The notes under the pieces: model-generated
What the model was told of the DNA's origin: nothing
The model's input: only the letters and a program-made list of their open reading frames with translations
Database searches by the model: none
Origin: an uncultured Duncaniella sp.
Lineage (GTDB): Bacteria > Bacteroidota > Bacteroidia > Bacteroidales > Muribaculaceae
Direction of reading: 5' to 3'
DNA length: 64,000 nt
NCBI GenBank assembly: GCA_910576785.1
Contig: CAJTJG010000008.1
Span: 1-64,000, forward strand
Shown here: positions 44,819 through 53,285 of the stretch, piece after piece
Numbering within the stretch: position 1 is the stretch's first letter
Layout of the letters: every line of letters begins with the position of its first letter
Position numbers and translations under genes: made by a program

Positions 44819-45787
44819 TTATTTTACAATCGTTACATTCTGCCCATTCATTATCCCTAAGCCGAGGGTCTGCATTATCTCAAGCAGAGCGGCTTGCGCC
44901 TTCACCGAATTACCGGCGTCGTCGAGTGGTGGCGCGAATGCGGCCACACCCATCACGCCCGGAAGCACTCCAAGCACCCCTCCTCCAACTCCGCTCTTGG
45001 CCGGCAGACCGGATGTGTAAAGCCAATCTCCGGAATGCTGATAGAAGCCCACGGTGGCTATGAGGGTGGTGATCTTTGGTGCGATCTCCGTATCGAATAC
45101 CGGTTTGCCTGATATTGGATTCCGTCCGCCTGACGCTATCGTGGCCGCCATTGCCGCCATCTGTGAGCAGGTGATGCCGAGAGAGCATTGGCGGGTGTAC
45201 AGGTCAAGGCTCATCATAGGGTCATCGTATATGCGGTTGTAGTTCTTGAGCAACCATGTGATGGCGCGGTTGTTGAAGTTGGTCTCGCTCTCGCTTTTAT
45301 AGAGTTCGTCTATAAGTTTTACCGGAGACGCGCATAGATCGGCTATGTTGTCCGTAATGGCTTTCCATTTCGCATCGGCATCGCCTGCCGGGCTTATCAT
45401 GGAGCAAGCCGAGATGGCTCCGGCATTGACGAGAGGTGTGGATGGATGGTCATTTTCGAGCAGGATGGCAAAGATGGAGTTGAATGGCAGCCCTGTGGCA
45501 TCGGCACCTATCTTCTCCAGTACACCGCGCGGAGTGTGCTGCTTCATGGCCAGTATGGCGGTAGGCACCTTCGAGACGGATTCTATACCGAATTCATAGG
45601 TCGTGTCACCGAAGTCAAAGTGGGTGCCGTCTGTGAGCACGATGCTGAGTCCGAAGAGATCAGGATCGATATTGGCCAGATATGGTATGTAGTCGGCGTT
45701 GTGTCCCCCTTTCAGTCCGGACGCATGGGTGAATGCCTGACTGGCCGCATCCCTGATCTGGCTTATTGATAGTTTTATATCATCCAT
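44819..45787 (-). CDS. glsA: Glutaminase A
   Basis: Hydrolyses glutamine to glutamate and ammonia. The 322-residue chain shows the serine-dependent beta-lactamase-like fold motif SVSK (Ser-X-X-Lys) in FGIESVSKVPTAI. Further conserved blocks are NAGAI and a Gly-rich GLPAKSGVGGGV. In acid-resistance loci it releases ammonia to take up protons and feeds glutamate to GadB. It lies between gadB and gadC with a hairpin just upstream of its start. Confidence 0.93.
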   Translation of the reverse strand: MDDIKLSISQIRDAASQAFTHASGLKGGHNADYIPYLANIDPDLFGLSIVLTDGTHFDFGDTTYEFGIESVSKVPTAILAMKQHTPRGVLEKIGADATGLPFNSIFAILLENDHPSTPLVNAGAISACSMISPAGDADAKWKAITDNIADLCASPVKLIDELYKSESETNFNNRAITWLLKNYNRIYDDPMMSLDLYTRQCSLGITCSQMAAMAATIASGGRNPISGKPVFDTEIAPKITTLIATVGFYQHSGDWLYTSGLPAKSGVGGGVLGVLPGVMGVAAFAPPLDDAGNSVKAQAALLEIMQTLGLGIMNGQNVTIVK

Positions 45788-45802
45788 AGTGTTTTAAAGA
45801 AG

Positions 45803-45847
45803 CAGCCGGTCGGCATCAGCTTGTATAGCAATGATGACGACCGGCTG
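45803..45847 (-). terminator. Stem-loop between gadB and glsA
   Basis: CAGCCGGTCG pairs perfectly with CGACCGGCTG, and CATCA/TGATG extends the helix after one mismatch. It ends 16 nt upstream of the glsA start and is followed on the minus strand by CTTCTTTAAAAC. Likely partial termination between the two genes. Confidence 0.5.
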
Positions 45848-45903
45848 TATTATTATCTTATTTTGTTTCTACGGCAGAAGTGTGCCGTTTGTCCTGTCGA
45901 GGA

Positions 45904-47376
45904 TCATTTACCGGTGTGGTTGAATGTCTTCGAGACAAGAGGTACATTCTTCTCCATCTGTATACGTGTGGGAGTGGGATACTCGAGCTGATTGAGTTCG
46001 GACACGGCAAAGCGTATGTCGTTGAGAAGCTGATCGGCCATATCTCGGCTGAATCCCTGCTTGCAGAGCACACGCATCACCACGATCTGCTCGATATTTG
46101 CGGGCATCGTGTAGGCAGGTACCATCCAGCCCTTCTGGGCGAGCTTGTCCTGAAGATCGAATAGTGTCCATTTGGCGCTCTTCTGCACCTCGGGCTTCAT
46201 CAGCCATACGAAGATAGGATTGGGGACATCCTGCGAGTAGGGCTGGAACTCAGGCATGGAACTTACCTGCGAGTGGAGATACTTGGCCACTGAAAGAGAG
46301 TTGTACTGTACATTCTTGTAGCCCTGGAATCCAAGACGGATGAACTGGTAGTACTGACCGAGTATCTGGGCGGCCGGACGTGAGAAGTTGAGTCCGACCT
46401 GACTGATCTCCGCACCGAGATAATTCACGCTGAAGGACATTGCCGAGGGGAGATACTTCTTGTCGCGCCATACCACCCATCCGAGACCGGGATATACAAG
46501 TCCGAACTTATGGCCGGAGGTGGATATGGAGAGTACCCATTTGAGCCTGAAGTCCCATTTGCGGTCGGGATCGAGGAACGGGAGAATGAATCCACCCGAA
46601 GCGGCATCGATGTGGATAGGAATGTCATAGCCAGTCTTGGCGTTGAACTCGTCAAGAGCTTTGTCAAGGGCCTCGACGTCATCGTTCAGACCTGTCCATG
46701 TAACACCCTGGATGGGGACGATACATATTGTATTCTCATCGCACATCTTGAGGGCATCCTCGGGGTCGAGAGTGGTTTTTTCGAGCGACAGAGGCACTGT
46801 TCGCATCTCTATCTGCCACAGTTGAGCGAACTTCTCCCACACGATCTGATAACCTGTGGAAATGACGAAGTTTGGTTTGTCGAAAGGCTTGCCCTCTTTC
46901 TGACGGCGTTCGCGCCACCTGATCCATGCGGCGATACCGCCGAGCATACATGCTTCCGACGAACCGATGGCGAGTGCGCCGGTTTTCCATTTGGCAGTCT
47001 CAGGGGTGTGCCAGAGATTTGCCATGATGTTGATACATTTGGCGTTCATCACAGCGATGCGGGGATATTCCGTCTCATCGATATAATTGATATTGATCGC
47101 CTCGTTCATGAGTTTTGTGGCATACTCATCCATATAGGTGGTCACAAAGGTAGCGAGATTAAGCCTCGGCTGGGTCTGGGCGAATGTTTCGTCCTTGACC
47201 ATCTGGTAGGCTATCTCGGGCGTGGTAGGACCATCGGGAATGAAATCCACTGGCGCTGGTTGGAGCATGGCATCAGAACCGAATGTATCGGTCTTGGCAT
47301 CGCCGTTACGGAAGTTGGGGTCGGTTTTAGAGTCTAACATGTTGACGAGAGATAAAATTAATGATTCGTGAGCCAT
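45904..47376 (-). CDS. gadB: Glutamate decarboxylase
   Basis: PLP enzyme that converts glutamate to GABA and CO2 and uses up one proton. The 490-residue chain has the PLP Lys290 in STSGHKFGLVYPG and the DAASGGF motif. A C-terminal segment ends NHTGK. I chose the start at 47376, since the longer frame to 47496 crosses a perfect hairpin and the korC 3' end; a start at 47340 is also possible. With GlsA and GadC it forms a glutamine/glutamate acid-resistance system known in gut Bacteroides and Escherichia. Confidence 0.93.
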   Translation of the reverse strand: MAHESLILSLVNMLDSKTDPNFRNGDAKTDTFGSDAMLQPAPVDFIPDGPTTPEIAYQMVKDETFAQTQPRLNLATFVTTYMDEYATKLMNEAININYIDETEYPRIAVMNAKCINIMANLWHTPETAKWKTGALAIGSSEACMLGGIAAWIRWRERRQKEGKPFDKPNFVISTGYQIVWEKFAQLWQIEMRTVPLSLEKTTLDPEDALKMCDENTICIVPIQGVTWTGLNDDVEALDKALDEFNAKTGYDIPIHIDAASGGFILPFLDPDRKWDFRLKWVLSISTSGHKFGLVYPGLGWVVWRDKKYLPSAMSFSVNYLGAEISQVGLNFSRPAAQILGQYYQFIRLGFQGYKNVQYNSLSVAKYLHSQVSSMPEFQPYSQDVPNPIFVWLMKPEVQKSAKWTLFDLQDKLAQKGWMVPAYTMPANIEQIVVMRVLCKQGFSRDMADQLLNDIRFAVSELNQLEYPTPTRIQMEKNVPLVSKTFNHTGK

Positions 47377-47408
47377 ATTCCGGCCCGCGTTGTTTGTATA
47401 TCTATATA

Positions 47409-47455
47409 AAAAAACACGGTAGTCACGAAATGGTTTCGTGACTACCGTGTTTTTT
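47409..47455 (-). terminator. Perfect 22-bp hairpin between the ketoacid oxidoreductase operon and gadB
   Basis: A 22-bp perfect stem (47409-47430 with 47434-47455) with a 3-nt TGG loop ends in A/T runs on both sides. It terminates the minus-strand vor/kor operon, whose last stop is at 47480. It lies 33 nt upstream of the gadB start, too close for a separate promoter in between. Confidence 0.8.
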
Positions 47456-47479
47456 ATTGTATACCGACTATGCCTTGTT

Positions 47480-48016
47480 TCAGGCAGGAAGTTCAAGACC
47501 GCGCATGATGGCCTGCTTGTTGACCGGCAGGAGGTGATGGTGGCGCTCTGGGAGAGTTTTCTTAAGTCCGGCCATCACGGCATCGACCGATACGAGCGGA
47601 CGCACTTTCAGCAGGGCGCCAAGCAGGACCATATTGTAACTCTTGGCCGATCCGAGTTCGAATGTCGCCTCCATGGCTTCGACAGGAATGATGGTTATGT
47701 CAGTTCTTGTCGGGGCGTGGTGTATGCTATAGGGGTCATAGATGAGGGTGCCGCCGGGCTTTACCTTCGACTCGAATTTGTCAAGACTCTGCTGGTTGAG
47801 AATCACGGCAGTGTCGTAGGAGTTCAGCACAGGGCTTGATATGGGTGCGTCCGACAGGATGACCGTGACATTGGCTGTGCCTCCGCGCTGCTCGGGGCCG
47901 TAGGATGGCATCCATGTCACTTCAAGATTGTCCATGAGTCCGGCGTAGGCGAGTATCTTTCCCATGGATAGCACTCCCTGGCCTCCGAAACCGGCTATGA
48001 TGATTTCTTCTTTCAT
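47480..48016 (-). CDS. 2-ketoacid:ferredoxin oxidoreductase, gamma subunit
   Basis: A 178-residue gamma subunit (POR/KOR/VOR family) beginning EEIIIAGFGGQGVLSMGKIL, the typical GFGGQGV glycine-rich start. It helps bind CoA and closes the active site. It is encoded last in the four-gene set, overlapping the beta gene by 4 nt. The 2-oxoglutarate and branched-chain ketoacid enzymes cannot be separated from this subunit alone. Confidence 0.88.
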   Translation of the reverse strand: MKEEIIIAGFGGQGVLSMGKILAYAGLMDNLEVTWMPSYGPEQRGGTANVTVILSDAPISSPVLNSYDTAVILNQQSLDKFESKVKPGGTLIYDPYSIHHAPTRTDITIIPVEAMEATFELGSAKSYNMVLLGALLKVRPLVSVDAVMAGLKKTLPERHHHLLPVNKQAIMRGLELPA

Positions 48017-48783
48017 TTCTCGACAGTGTTTTTAAGGTCACCCACGGGGTATTTTTCAAACATATGTTCCTCCATCCAGCAGTTGGCTTTTTCGGGAGTC
48101 ATCTTCCATCCGGATACACATGTGGAGACTATCTCCACGAGCGAAGTCCCCAGACCGTTCATTGAGTTCTCGAATGCCTTTCGGATGGCTTTTTTTGCTT
48201 TGCGGATAGCAGCGGCTGTATGGACACTCTGGCGTGTGACGTAGCATGTGCCCTCCAGACGTGCGGCAAGATCGGTGATATTGAGCGGATATCCGTTGAG
48301 CTCCACCCGACGCCCGTAGGGAGTGGTCGATGTCACCATACCCTCGAGGGTGGTAGGGGCCATTTGTCCGCCGGTCATGCCATATATACCGTTGTTGATG
48401 AATATGATGGCTATGTTCTCACCGCGGTTGGCCGCATGGATGGTCTCGGCAGTGCCGATAGCGGCAAGATCACCATCGCCCTGATATGTGAACACCAGAC
48501 GCGAAGGATTGAGTCTCTTCACGGCTGAGGCAATGGCGGGTGCGCGTCCGTGGGCGGCTTCTATCCAGTCGATATCTATGTAGTTGTAGGCCATGACCGC
48601 ACAACCCACTGGGGCTATGGCTATGGCTATGTGCTCGGCTCCCATCTCCTCGATCACTTCTGCCACGAGTTTGTGCACTACACCATGCGAGCATCCGGGG
48701 CAGTAATGCATTGTGTTGTCGTTGAGCAGACGGGGCTTTGCGGCCACGATGTTCTCGGGGCGGCGTATATCCTGTGGTGTCAT
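48013..48783 (-). CDS. 2-ketoacid:ferredoxin oxidoreductase, beta (thiamine) subunit
   Basis: A 256-residue thiamine-diphosphate subunit. The Cys pattern near HYCPGCSHGVVHK and the cofactor motif GDGDLAAIGTAET-like YQGDGDLAAIG with IFINNGIYGMTGGQM identify it. It overlaps the alpha and gamma genes by 4 nt each. With the other subunits it oxidises a ketoacid to acyl-CoA and CO2 while reducing ferredoxin. Confidence 0.9.
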   Translation of the reverse strand: MTPQDIRRPENIVAAKPRLLNDNTMHYCPGCSHGVVHKLVAEVIEEMGAEHIAIAIAPVGCAVMAYNYIDIDWIEAAHGRAPAIASAVKRLNPSRLVFTYQGDGDLAAIGTAETIHAANRGENIAIIFINNGIYGMTGGQMAPTTLEGMVTSTTPYGRRVELNGYPLNITDLAARLEGTCYVTRQSVHTAAAIRKAKKAIRKAFENSMNGLGTSLVEIVSTCVSGWKMTPEKANCWMEEHMFEKYPVGDLKNTVEK

Positions 48784-49862
48784 AGCTGAAATTTCTCTTT
48801 AAGTGCGACGAATACCTCGTCGGGGTCCATGACTATGCCTCCCATGCGTCCGAAGTGATGTACCGGGGTGTCGCCGTTGAAACTCAGTCGTACATCCTCG
48901 ATCATCTGTCCGGCATTGAGCTCCACTACGAGTATGCCTTTCACCTGATGTGACAGTCTCTCTATCTCGGCCGAGGGGAATGGCCAAAGGGTGATAGGCC
49001 TGAGAAGCCCGACCTTGATGCCTTCCGCGCGGGCCTCCTCCATGGCTTTCTGGCATATGCGGGCCACACAGCCGAAGGCCACGATGAGGTATTCGCAGTC
49101 GTCGGTCAAGTGTTCCTCGTATCTTGTCTCGTTGGCCTTGATGAGATCATACTTTTCCTGAAGGTGTATGTTGTGTTTCTCCATGAGGGCCGGGTCAAGT
49201 TCGAGGGTCGTCATGATGTTGGGTTTGCGTGTGGACGGACATCCGGTGACTGCCCACGGACATTGCAGGGCTATCTCCTCATCGGTGCGGCGTGGACGCA
49301 TGGGTGGGAGGGTGACTTTCTCCATCATCTGTCCTATCACACCATCGGCGAGCATCATCACCGGATTGCGGTATTGGTAGGCGAGGTCAAAGCCGAGACC
49401 TACGAAGTCGGCCATCTCCTGCACCGATGCAGGAGCGAGGACTATGAGATGATAGTCGCCATGTCCACCTCCTTTCGTGGCCTGAAAATAGTCGGCCTGA
49501 GAGGGCTGGATGGTGCCGAGGCCGGGACCTCCGCGCATGCAGTTTATGATAAGCGCCGGCAGTTCGCCGGCAGCTATGTAGGAGATGCCCTCCTGCTTGA
49601 GGCTTACACCCGGGCTTGACGATGATGTCATGCAGGCTTTGCCGGTGGCGGCTCCGCCGTATACCATGTTGATGGCGGCAATCTCGCTTTCTGCCTGGAG
49701 CACCACCATGCCGGTGGTCTGCCATGGCATGAGCTCCTCGAGGGTCTCGAGTATCTCGCTCTGAGGAGTGATCGGATAGCCGAAATAGCCGTCTACACCG
49801 TAGCGCACGGCGGCATGGGCTATCGCCTCATTGCCTTTCATTAATGTGACTTCTTGTTCCAT
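48780..49862 (-). CDS. vorB: 2-ketoacid:ferredoxin oxidoreductase, alpha subunit (VorB type)
   Basis: A 360-residue alpha subunit. The start at 49862 gives MEQEVTLMKGNEAIAHAA and GYFGYPITPQSE; a longer frame to 49949 adds an unconserved leader. Proteins with this pattern are named VorB (3-methyl-2-oxobutanoate dehydrogenase) in Bacteroidales, and the 2-oxoglutarate enzyme KorA is closely similar. Substrate is therefore a family-level guess. The gene lies 53 nt after the ferredoxin-like subunit and overlaps the beta gene. Confidence 0.85.
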   Translation of the reverse strand: MEQEVTLMKGNEAIAHAAVRYGVDGYFGYPITPQSEILETLEELMPWQTTGMVVLQAESEIAAINMVYGGAATGKACMTSSSSPGVSLKQEGISYIAAGELPALIINCMRGGPGLGTIQPSQADYFQATKGGGHGDYHLIVLAPASVQEMADFVGLGFDLAYQYRNPVMMLADGVIGQMMEKVTLPPMRPRRTDEEIALQCPWAVTGCPSTRKPNIMTTLELDPALMEKHNIHLQEKYDLIKANETRYEEHLTDDCEYLIVAFGCVARICQKAMEEARAEGIKVGLLRPITLWPFPSAEIERLSHQVKGILVVELNAGQMIEDVRLSFNGDTPVHHFGRMGGIVMDPDEVFVALKEKFQL

Positions 49863-49915
49863 AACTTGAAGATTTGAGGGGAGAGGGGTGGGGTGATAGT
49901 GGCTGGATAGCCCGG

Positions 49916-50146
49916 TTATTTTTCCACGACGCGGTATACGGTTATACATCCGTCAGGGCAGACGGTGGCGCATGCGGCACATCCTATACATGACTCGGGC
50001 TTTGTGTCGGTGGCATAATGATAGCCACGATCATTGACATCTTTTTTCTGCAGGGAGAGCACGTCACACGGACATGCTACCACGCATAGGTCGCATCCCT
50101 TGCAGCGTTCGCGGTCAATGTCCACAGCACCAACTATTTTTGCCAT
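49916..50146 (-). CDS. 4Fe-4S ferredoxin-like delta subunit
   Basis: A 76-residue protein with two classic 4Fe-4S motifs, CKGCDLCVVACP and CIGCAACATVCP, each with the CxxCxxCxxxCP spacing. It is the electron-output subunit of the ketoacid oxidoreductase encoded downstream. It is the first gene of the operon, with a promoter directly upstream. Confidence 0.9.
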   Translation of the reverse strand: MAKIVGAVDIDRERCKGCDLCVVACPCDVLSLQKKDVNDRGYHYATDTKPESCIGCAACATVCPDGCITVYRVVEK

Positions 50147-50219
50147 ATCTTGATTGTTGTGATGCGGAGGCCGGTGGAAATGGTCAGCCCGCCGCGGTGT
50201 TTTTTTATGTTATACAACA

Positions 50220-50227
50220 CAAATTTA
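50220..50227 (-). promoter_or_regulatory. Promoter -7 box for the ketoacid oxidoreductase operon
   Basis: The minus strand reads TAAATTTG, matching TAnnTTTG, 73 nt upstream of the first gene. A clear -33 is not visible. Confidence 0.45.
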
Positions 50228-50344
50228 TATAAAAATCTCTTACTGACAGCGGTTTTAATGTATTTTTAACCATTTGCACACCCAGACGGTCCATGAGCAA
50301 TGGAGATGTAAATATCTATAACTTAGATAAATCTACGATATTGC

Positions 50345-51049
50345 CTAAAGGTCGGTTTTCTGAAATGTGAAAATATGTTTATGAAGGTTGGAGTTGGCCA
50401 CGTGTACATTCACTCCTTTTACGTGCGGGAGATCCCATACTGACGATATGTCAAATGAAGCGTAGTAGCTCCTGTCGTGATTGTTTACCGGTTTTTCAAG
50501 TACGTGGACCAGATAAAGATCGGGTGTTTCTGATGAAACGGTGGCGGGATCGGTTGCCAGACAGAATATGCGTGGCTCATCCGAATAGGTGATGCGCATG
50601 CGCAGATTGATCCACGAGCCTGAACGCCACATGCTGTAGACATATACAGGATAGGCATCCCAGCTGTCATATTCGTCTTTCCATTCTGTGGCCACGGGAG
50701 CTTGTGTGATACGGGATGCGGAGAGGAGTCTGACGGGACCTCCTGAGTAGGGTATGCCGTCGGCCGGTATGTAGGATATGAGCATACGCACCGGTGGCGC
50801 ATCCTTGTCATCATCGCTGTCTATGATGACCGGACGGTCGGCGGTGAGCGTTATGGCCGGGGTATCATCCACTTTTACAAGGGTGAAAGTCGCGTTATTC
50901 CCGTTGGTATTCCCCTCGAAAGTGACTATGTCAGTGAGGGCCATCTCCACACGGCCGTCTATGCCATCATCGCCACATGAGGAGGTTACACCTGCGGTTA
51001 GTGCTGATGCAGTGGCTGTGAGGATATATGTGAGTGTCTTTTTCAGCAT
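50345..51049 (-). CDS. NigD-like lipoprotein (tentative)
   Basis: A 234-residue predicted lipoprotein. The start at 51049 gives a signal peptide ending VTSSC (Cys25). An OB-like N-terminal stretch and a C-terminal beta-sandwich with SMWRSGSWINLRMRI resemble the NigD-like family of Bacteroidales, which has no known function. The gene begins inside the last codons of the LolD-type ATPase (7-nt overlap), so the two are co-translated. The family call rests on general pattern and is not certain. Function unknown. Confidence 0.6.
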   Translation of the reverse strand: MLKKTLTYILTATASALTAGVTSSCGDDGIDGRVEMALTDIVTFEGNTNGNNATFTLVKVDDTPAITLTADRPVIIDSDDDKDAPPVRMLISYIPADGIPYSGGPVRLLSASRITQAPVATEWKDEYDSWDAYPVYVYSMWRSGSWINLRMRITYSDEPRIFCLATDPATVSSETPDLYLVHVLEKPVNNHDRSYYASFDISSVWDLPHVKGVNVHVANSNLHKHIFTFQKTDL

Positions 51050-51717
51050 GTCAGGGAGTCGCTTGAACCTGTGATACGTCCGTCCTTCATGTGGATGACC
51101 CGGTCGGAGCATGTGGCGAGTGATTCGTCATGAGTAACTATGATGAATGTCTTGCCCGTCTTGTCCCGTAAGTCAAGGAAAAGCCGGTACAGTTCCTCCC
51201 GGTTGTGGCTGTCGAGGCTTCCGGTAGGTTCGTCGGCGAGTATTACCTTTGGATCATTGACAAGGGCCCTGGCCACGGCTGCACGTTGTTTTTCTCCGCC
51301 GGAAAGTTGTCCGGGTTTATGGTCGAGGCGGTCGGCGAGGCCCATTGATCCTAACAGTTCCGCAGCTTTTTTCATGGCGTGGGAGCGCGGCTGCCCGGCT
51401 ATCATGGCCGGAAGAGCTACATTTTCGGCTATTGTGAACTCCGGCAGGAGCTGGTGGAACTGAAAGACGAATCCCATGTTGAGGTTGCGGAAAGCTGCCA
51501 GACGATGCTCCTTCATACTCACGATATTTGTTCCGTCGTATAGCACACTGCCGCTGTCTGGCGCGTCAAGCGAGCCTATGATCTGCAGCAGGGTTGTCTT
51601 GCCGGCTCCGCTGGGCCCGACAATGGAGAGAAACTCACCGTCAGCGACGGTGAGGCTCACATTGTCGAGCACCTTGAGGGTGCCGTAGCTTTTAATAATG
51701 TCCCTGACTTCGATCAT
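51043..51717 (-). CDS. LolD-type ABC transporter ATP-binding protein
   Basis: A 224-residue ABC ATPase of the MacB/LolD family. Walker A is GPSGAGKTTLL, Q-loop FVFQFHQLLPEFT, signature LSGGEKQRAAVARA and Walker B VILADEPTGSLD. The family powers lipoprotein release (Lol) or peptide efflux. No LolC/E-type permease is adjacent; its neighbours are pfkA, whose stop it abuts, and a lipoprotein gene. A lipoprotein-sorting role is therefore suggested but not proven. Confidence 0.85.
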   Translation of the reverse strand: MIEVRDIIKSYGTLKVLDNVSLTVADGEFLSIVGPSGAGKTTLLQIIGSLDAPDSGSVLYDGTNIVSMKEHRLAAFRNLNMGFVFQFHQLLPEFTIAENVALPAMIAGQPRSHAMKKAAELLGSMGLADRLDHKPGQLSGGEKQRAAVARALVNDPKVILADEPTGSLDSHNREELYRLFLDLRDKTGKTFIIVTHDESLATCSDRVIHMKDGRITGSSDSLTC

Positions 51718-52697
51718 CAGATGGAGAGACGGCGCAGGGTGTCGATGAGTTCACCTTTGACAGGCTTGTCATTCTTGATAGCCTTCGAGAAGGGTACGTA
51801 TGTGATCTCATCGTTGCGTATGCCTATCATCACGTTGCGCTGATCCTCGAGTAGGGCATCGATGGCGGCTGCTCCCATGCGTGAAGCAAGGATGCGGTCG
51901 CATGCTGTGGGCGAGCCTCCTCGCTGCAGGTGTCCGAGTATGGATACACGCACGTCATAGCCGGGATATTCGTTCTTCACACGCTCGGCCAGTCCCATGG
52001 CGCCGCCGGTGACGGGGCTCTCTGCCACGAGGACTATCGAAGAGTTCTTGCTCTTGCGGAAGCCGTGCTCGATGAGCTCGGCAAGCTGGTCCACCTCGGT
52101 GGATATCTCAGGGATGATGGCGGCCTCGGCTCCTGATGCGATGGCTCCGTTGAGCGCAAGGAATCCGGCATCGCGTCCCATCACTTCGATGAAGAAGAGC
52201 CGTTCGTGGGAAGTGGCGGTGTCACGTATCTTGTCGACACACTCCATGATGGTGTTGAGTGCGGTGTCATATCCGATGGTCGAGTCAGTGCCATATAGGT
52301 CGTTGTCGATGGTACCGGGCAGACCGATGATGGGTATGTTGAATTCGTTGGCGAAAATACGGGCGCCTGTCAGGGAGCCGTCGCCACCTATCACCACGAG
52401 AGCGTCGATCTCCTGCCGTCTCAGGTTGTCGAAAGCCAGCTGGCGTCCTTCGGGAGTAGTGAACTCCTTGCAGCGTGCTGTCTTGAGTATAGTGCCTCCG
52501 GCCTGGATGATGTTGGATACGTTCTGTGTCTTGAACTCCACGATCTCATCCGTGATAAGGCCTTTATAGCCACGGTATATGCCTTTGACACGCAGGCCTC
52601 CGTAGATGGCGGCGCGTGTGACGGCGCGTATTGCGGCGTTCATGCCGGGGGCGTCACCTCCTGAGGTGAGGATGCCCACACATTTGATTTGTGACAT
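51717..52697 (-). CDS. pfkA: 6-phosphofructokinase (ATP-type)
   Basis: Phosphorylates fructose 6-phosphate. The 326-residue chain has GGDGSLTGA, the ATP-type Gly rather than the PPi-type Asp, plus the catalytic PGTIDNDLYGTDSTIGYDTA region and MGRDAG. Length and motifs match bacterial PfkA. It shares a base with the start of the downstream ATPase gene. The promoter lies about 30 nt upstream. Confidence 0.95.
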   Translation of the reverse strand: MSQIKCVGILTSGGDAPGMNAAIRAVTRAAIYGGLRVKGIYRGYKGLITDEIVEFKTQNVSNIIQAGGTILKTARCKEFTTPEGRQLAFDNLRRQEIDALVVIGGDGSLTGARIFANEFNIPIIGLPGTIDNDLYGTDSTIGYDTALNTIMECVDKIRDTATSHERLFFIEVMGRDAGFLALNGAIASGAEAAIIPEISTEVDQLAELIEHGFRKSKNSSIVLVAESPVTGGAMGLAERVKNEYPGYDVRVSILGHLQRGGSPTACDRILASRMGAAAIDALLEDQRNVMIGIRNDEITYVPFSKAIKNDKPVKGELIDTLRRLSI

Positions 52698-52725
52698 GTC
52701 GTAGATGTTTTTTCTGTTCTGATGG

Positions 52726-52733
52726 CAAAGTTA
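52726..52733 (-). promoter_or_regulatory. Promoter -7 box for pfkA
   Basis: The minus strand reads TAACTTTG, a full match to TAnnTTTG, 29 nt upstream of the start. No clear -33. Confidence 0.5.
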
Positions 52734-52790
52734 CGCAATTTAATTCATAATGCACGGCTATGCCATCGACATTTTTTTGCGGATTTTGTG

Positions 52791-53240
52791 TCAGAACAGA
52801 GGATAGGTAGCCGGACTGAGCACGTATTTTTCCTCGAACTGGCGGTCAGTCATGGTGAGCATCATTATGCCTTGTACGAGCATGAGTACCTGCCATAATC
52901 CGCATGTGACGAGTGAGAGCAATATGGTGATGAATCCTGCCGCTATCTTGCCGAGATAGAAGTATTGCACTCCGAGTCCGCCAAGAAGGATGGCGAGAAC
53001 GCCGGCTGCTACTTTGTTTTTGTCGGTCAGTACGGTGTAGTTGCCGTCATAGGCCGGCGGGACTTGCTGACGGTGGTTGAGCATCTCCATCAGTTCGGGA
53101 AAGTTGAATAGCGGCAGCCAATTGTGGTTTGATGTGGTGCAGACGAGGGTGGTCGATGTGACGGGATAGGCAAACACCTGTTCTTTGGTCATCGGGCCGA
53201 TGGTCTGTCCGTTGAAGGAGAGAAAATATTCCGGTTCCAT
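52791..53240 (-). CDS. GYF_2/TM2-domain membrane protein
   Basis: A 149-residue protein. Residues 1-50 resemble the GYF_2 domain (YFLSFNGQTIGPMTKEQVFA and a WLPL segment). Residues 70-125 are a TM2 domain, with KNKVAAGVLAILLGGLGVQYFYLGK and a second hydrophobic helix. The GYF_2-TM2 pairing is frequent in Bacteroidetes and of unknown function. It lies 45 nt after rmuC on the same strand and may be co-transcribed with it. Confidence 0.82.
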   Translation of the reverse strand: MEPEYFLSFNGQTIGPMTKEQVFAYPVTSTTLVCTTSNHNWLPLFNFPELMEMLNHRQQVPPAYDGNYTVLTDKNKVAAGVLAILLGGLGVQYFYLGKIAAGFITILLSLVTCGLWQVLMLVQGIMMLTMTDRQFEEKYVLSPATYPLF

Positions 53241-53285
53241 AATTTGTATCGGTGTATGGTTTTATTGGGCGGATGTGTGATTGAG

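Noticed and set aside
47377..47496. 40-residue N-terminal extension of gadB
   Set aside because: It would read through the perfect hairpin at 47409-47455 and overlap the upstream gene. Glutamate decarboxylases start near the chosen Met.
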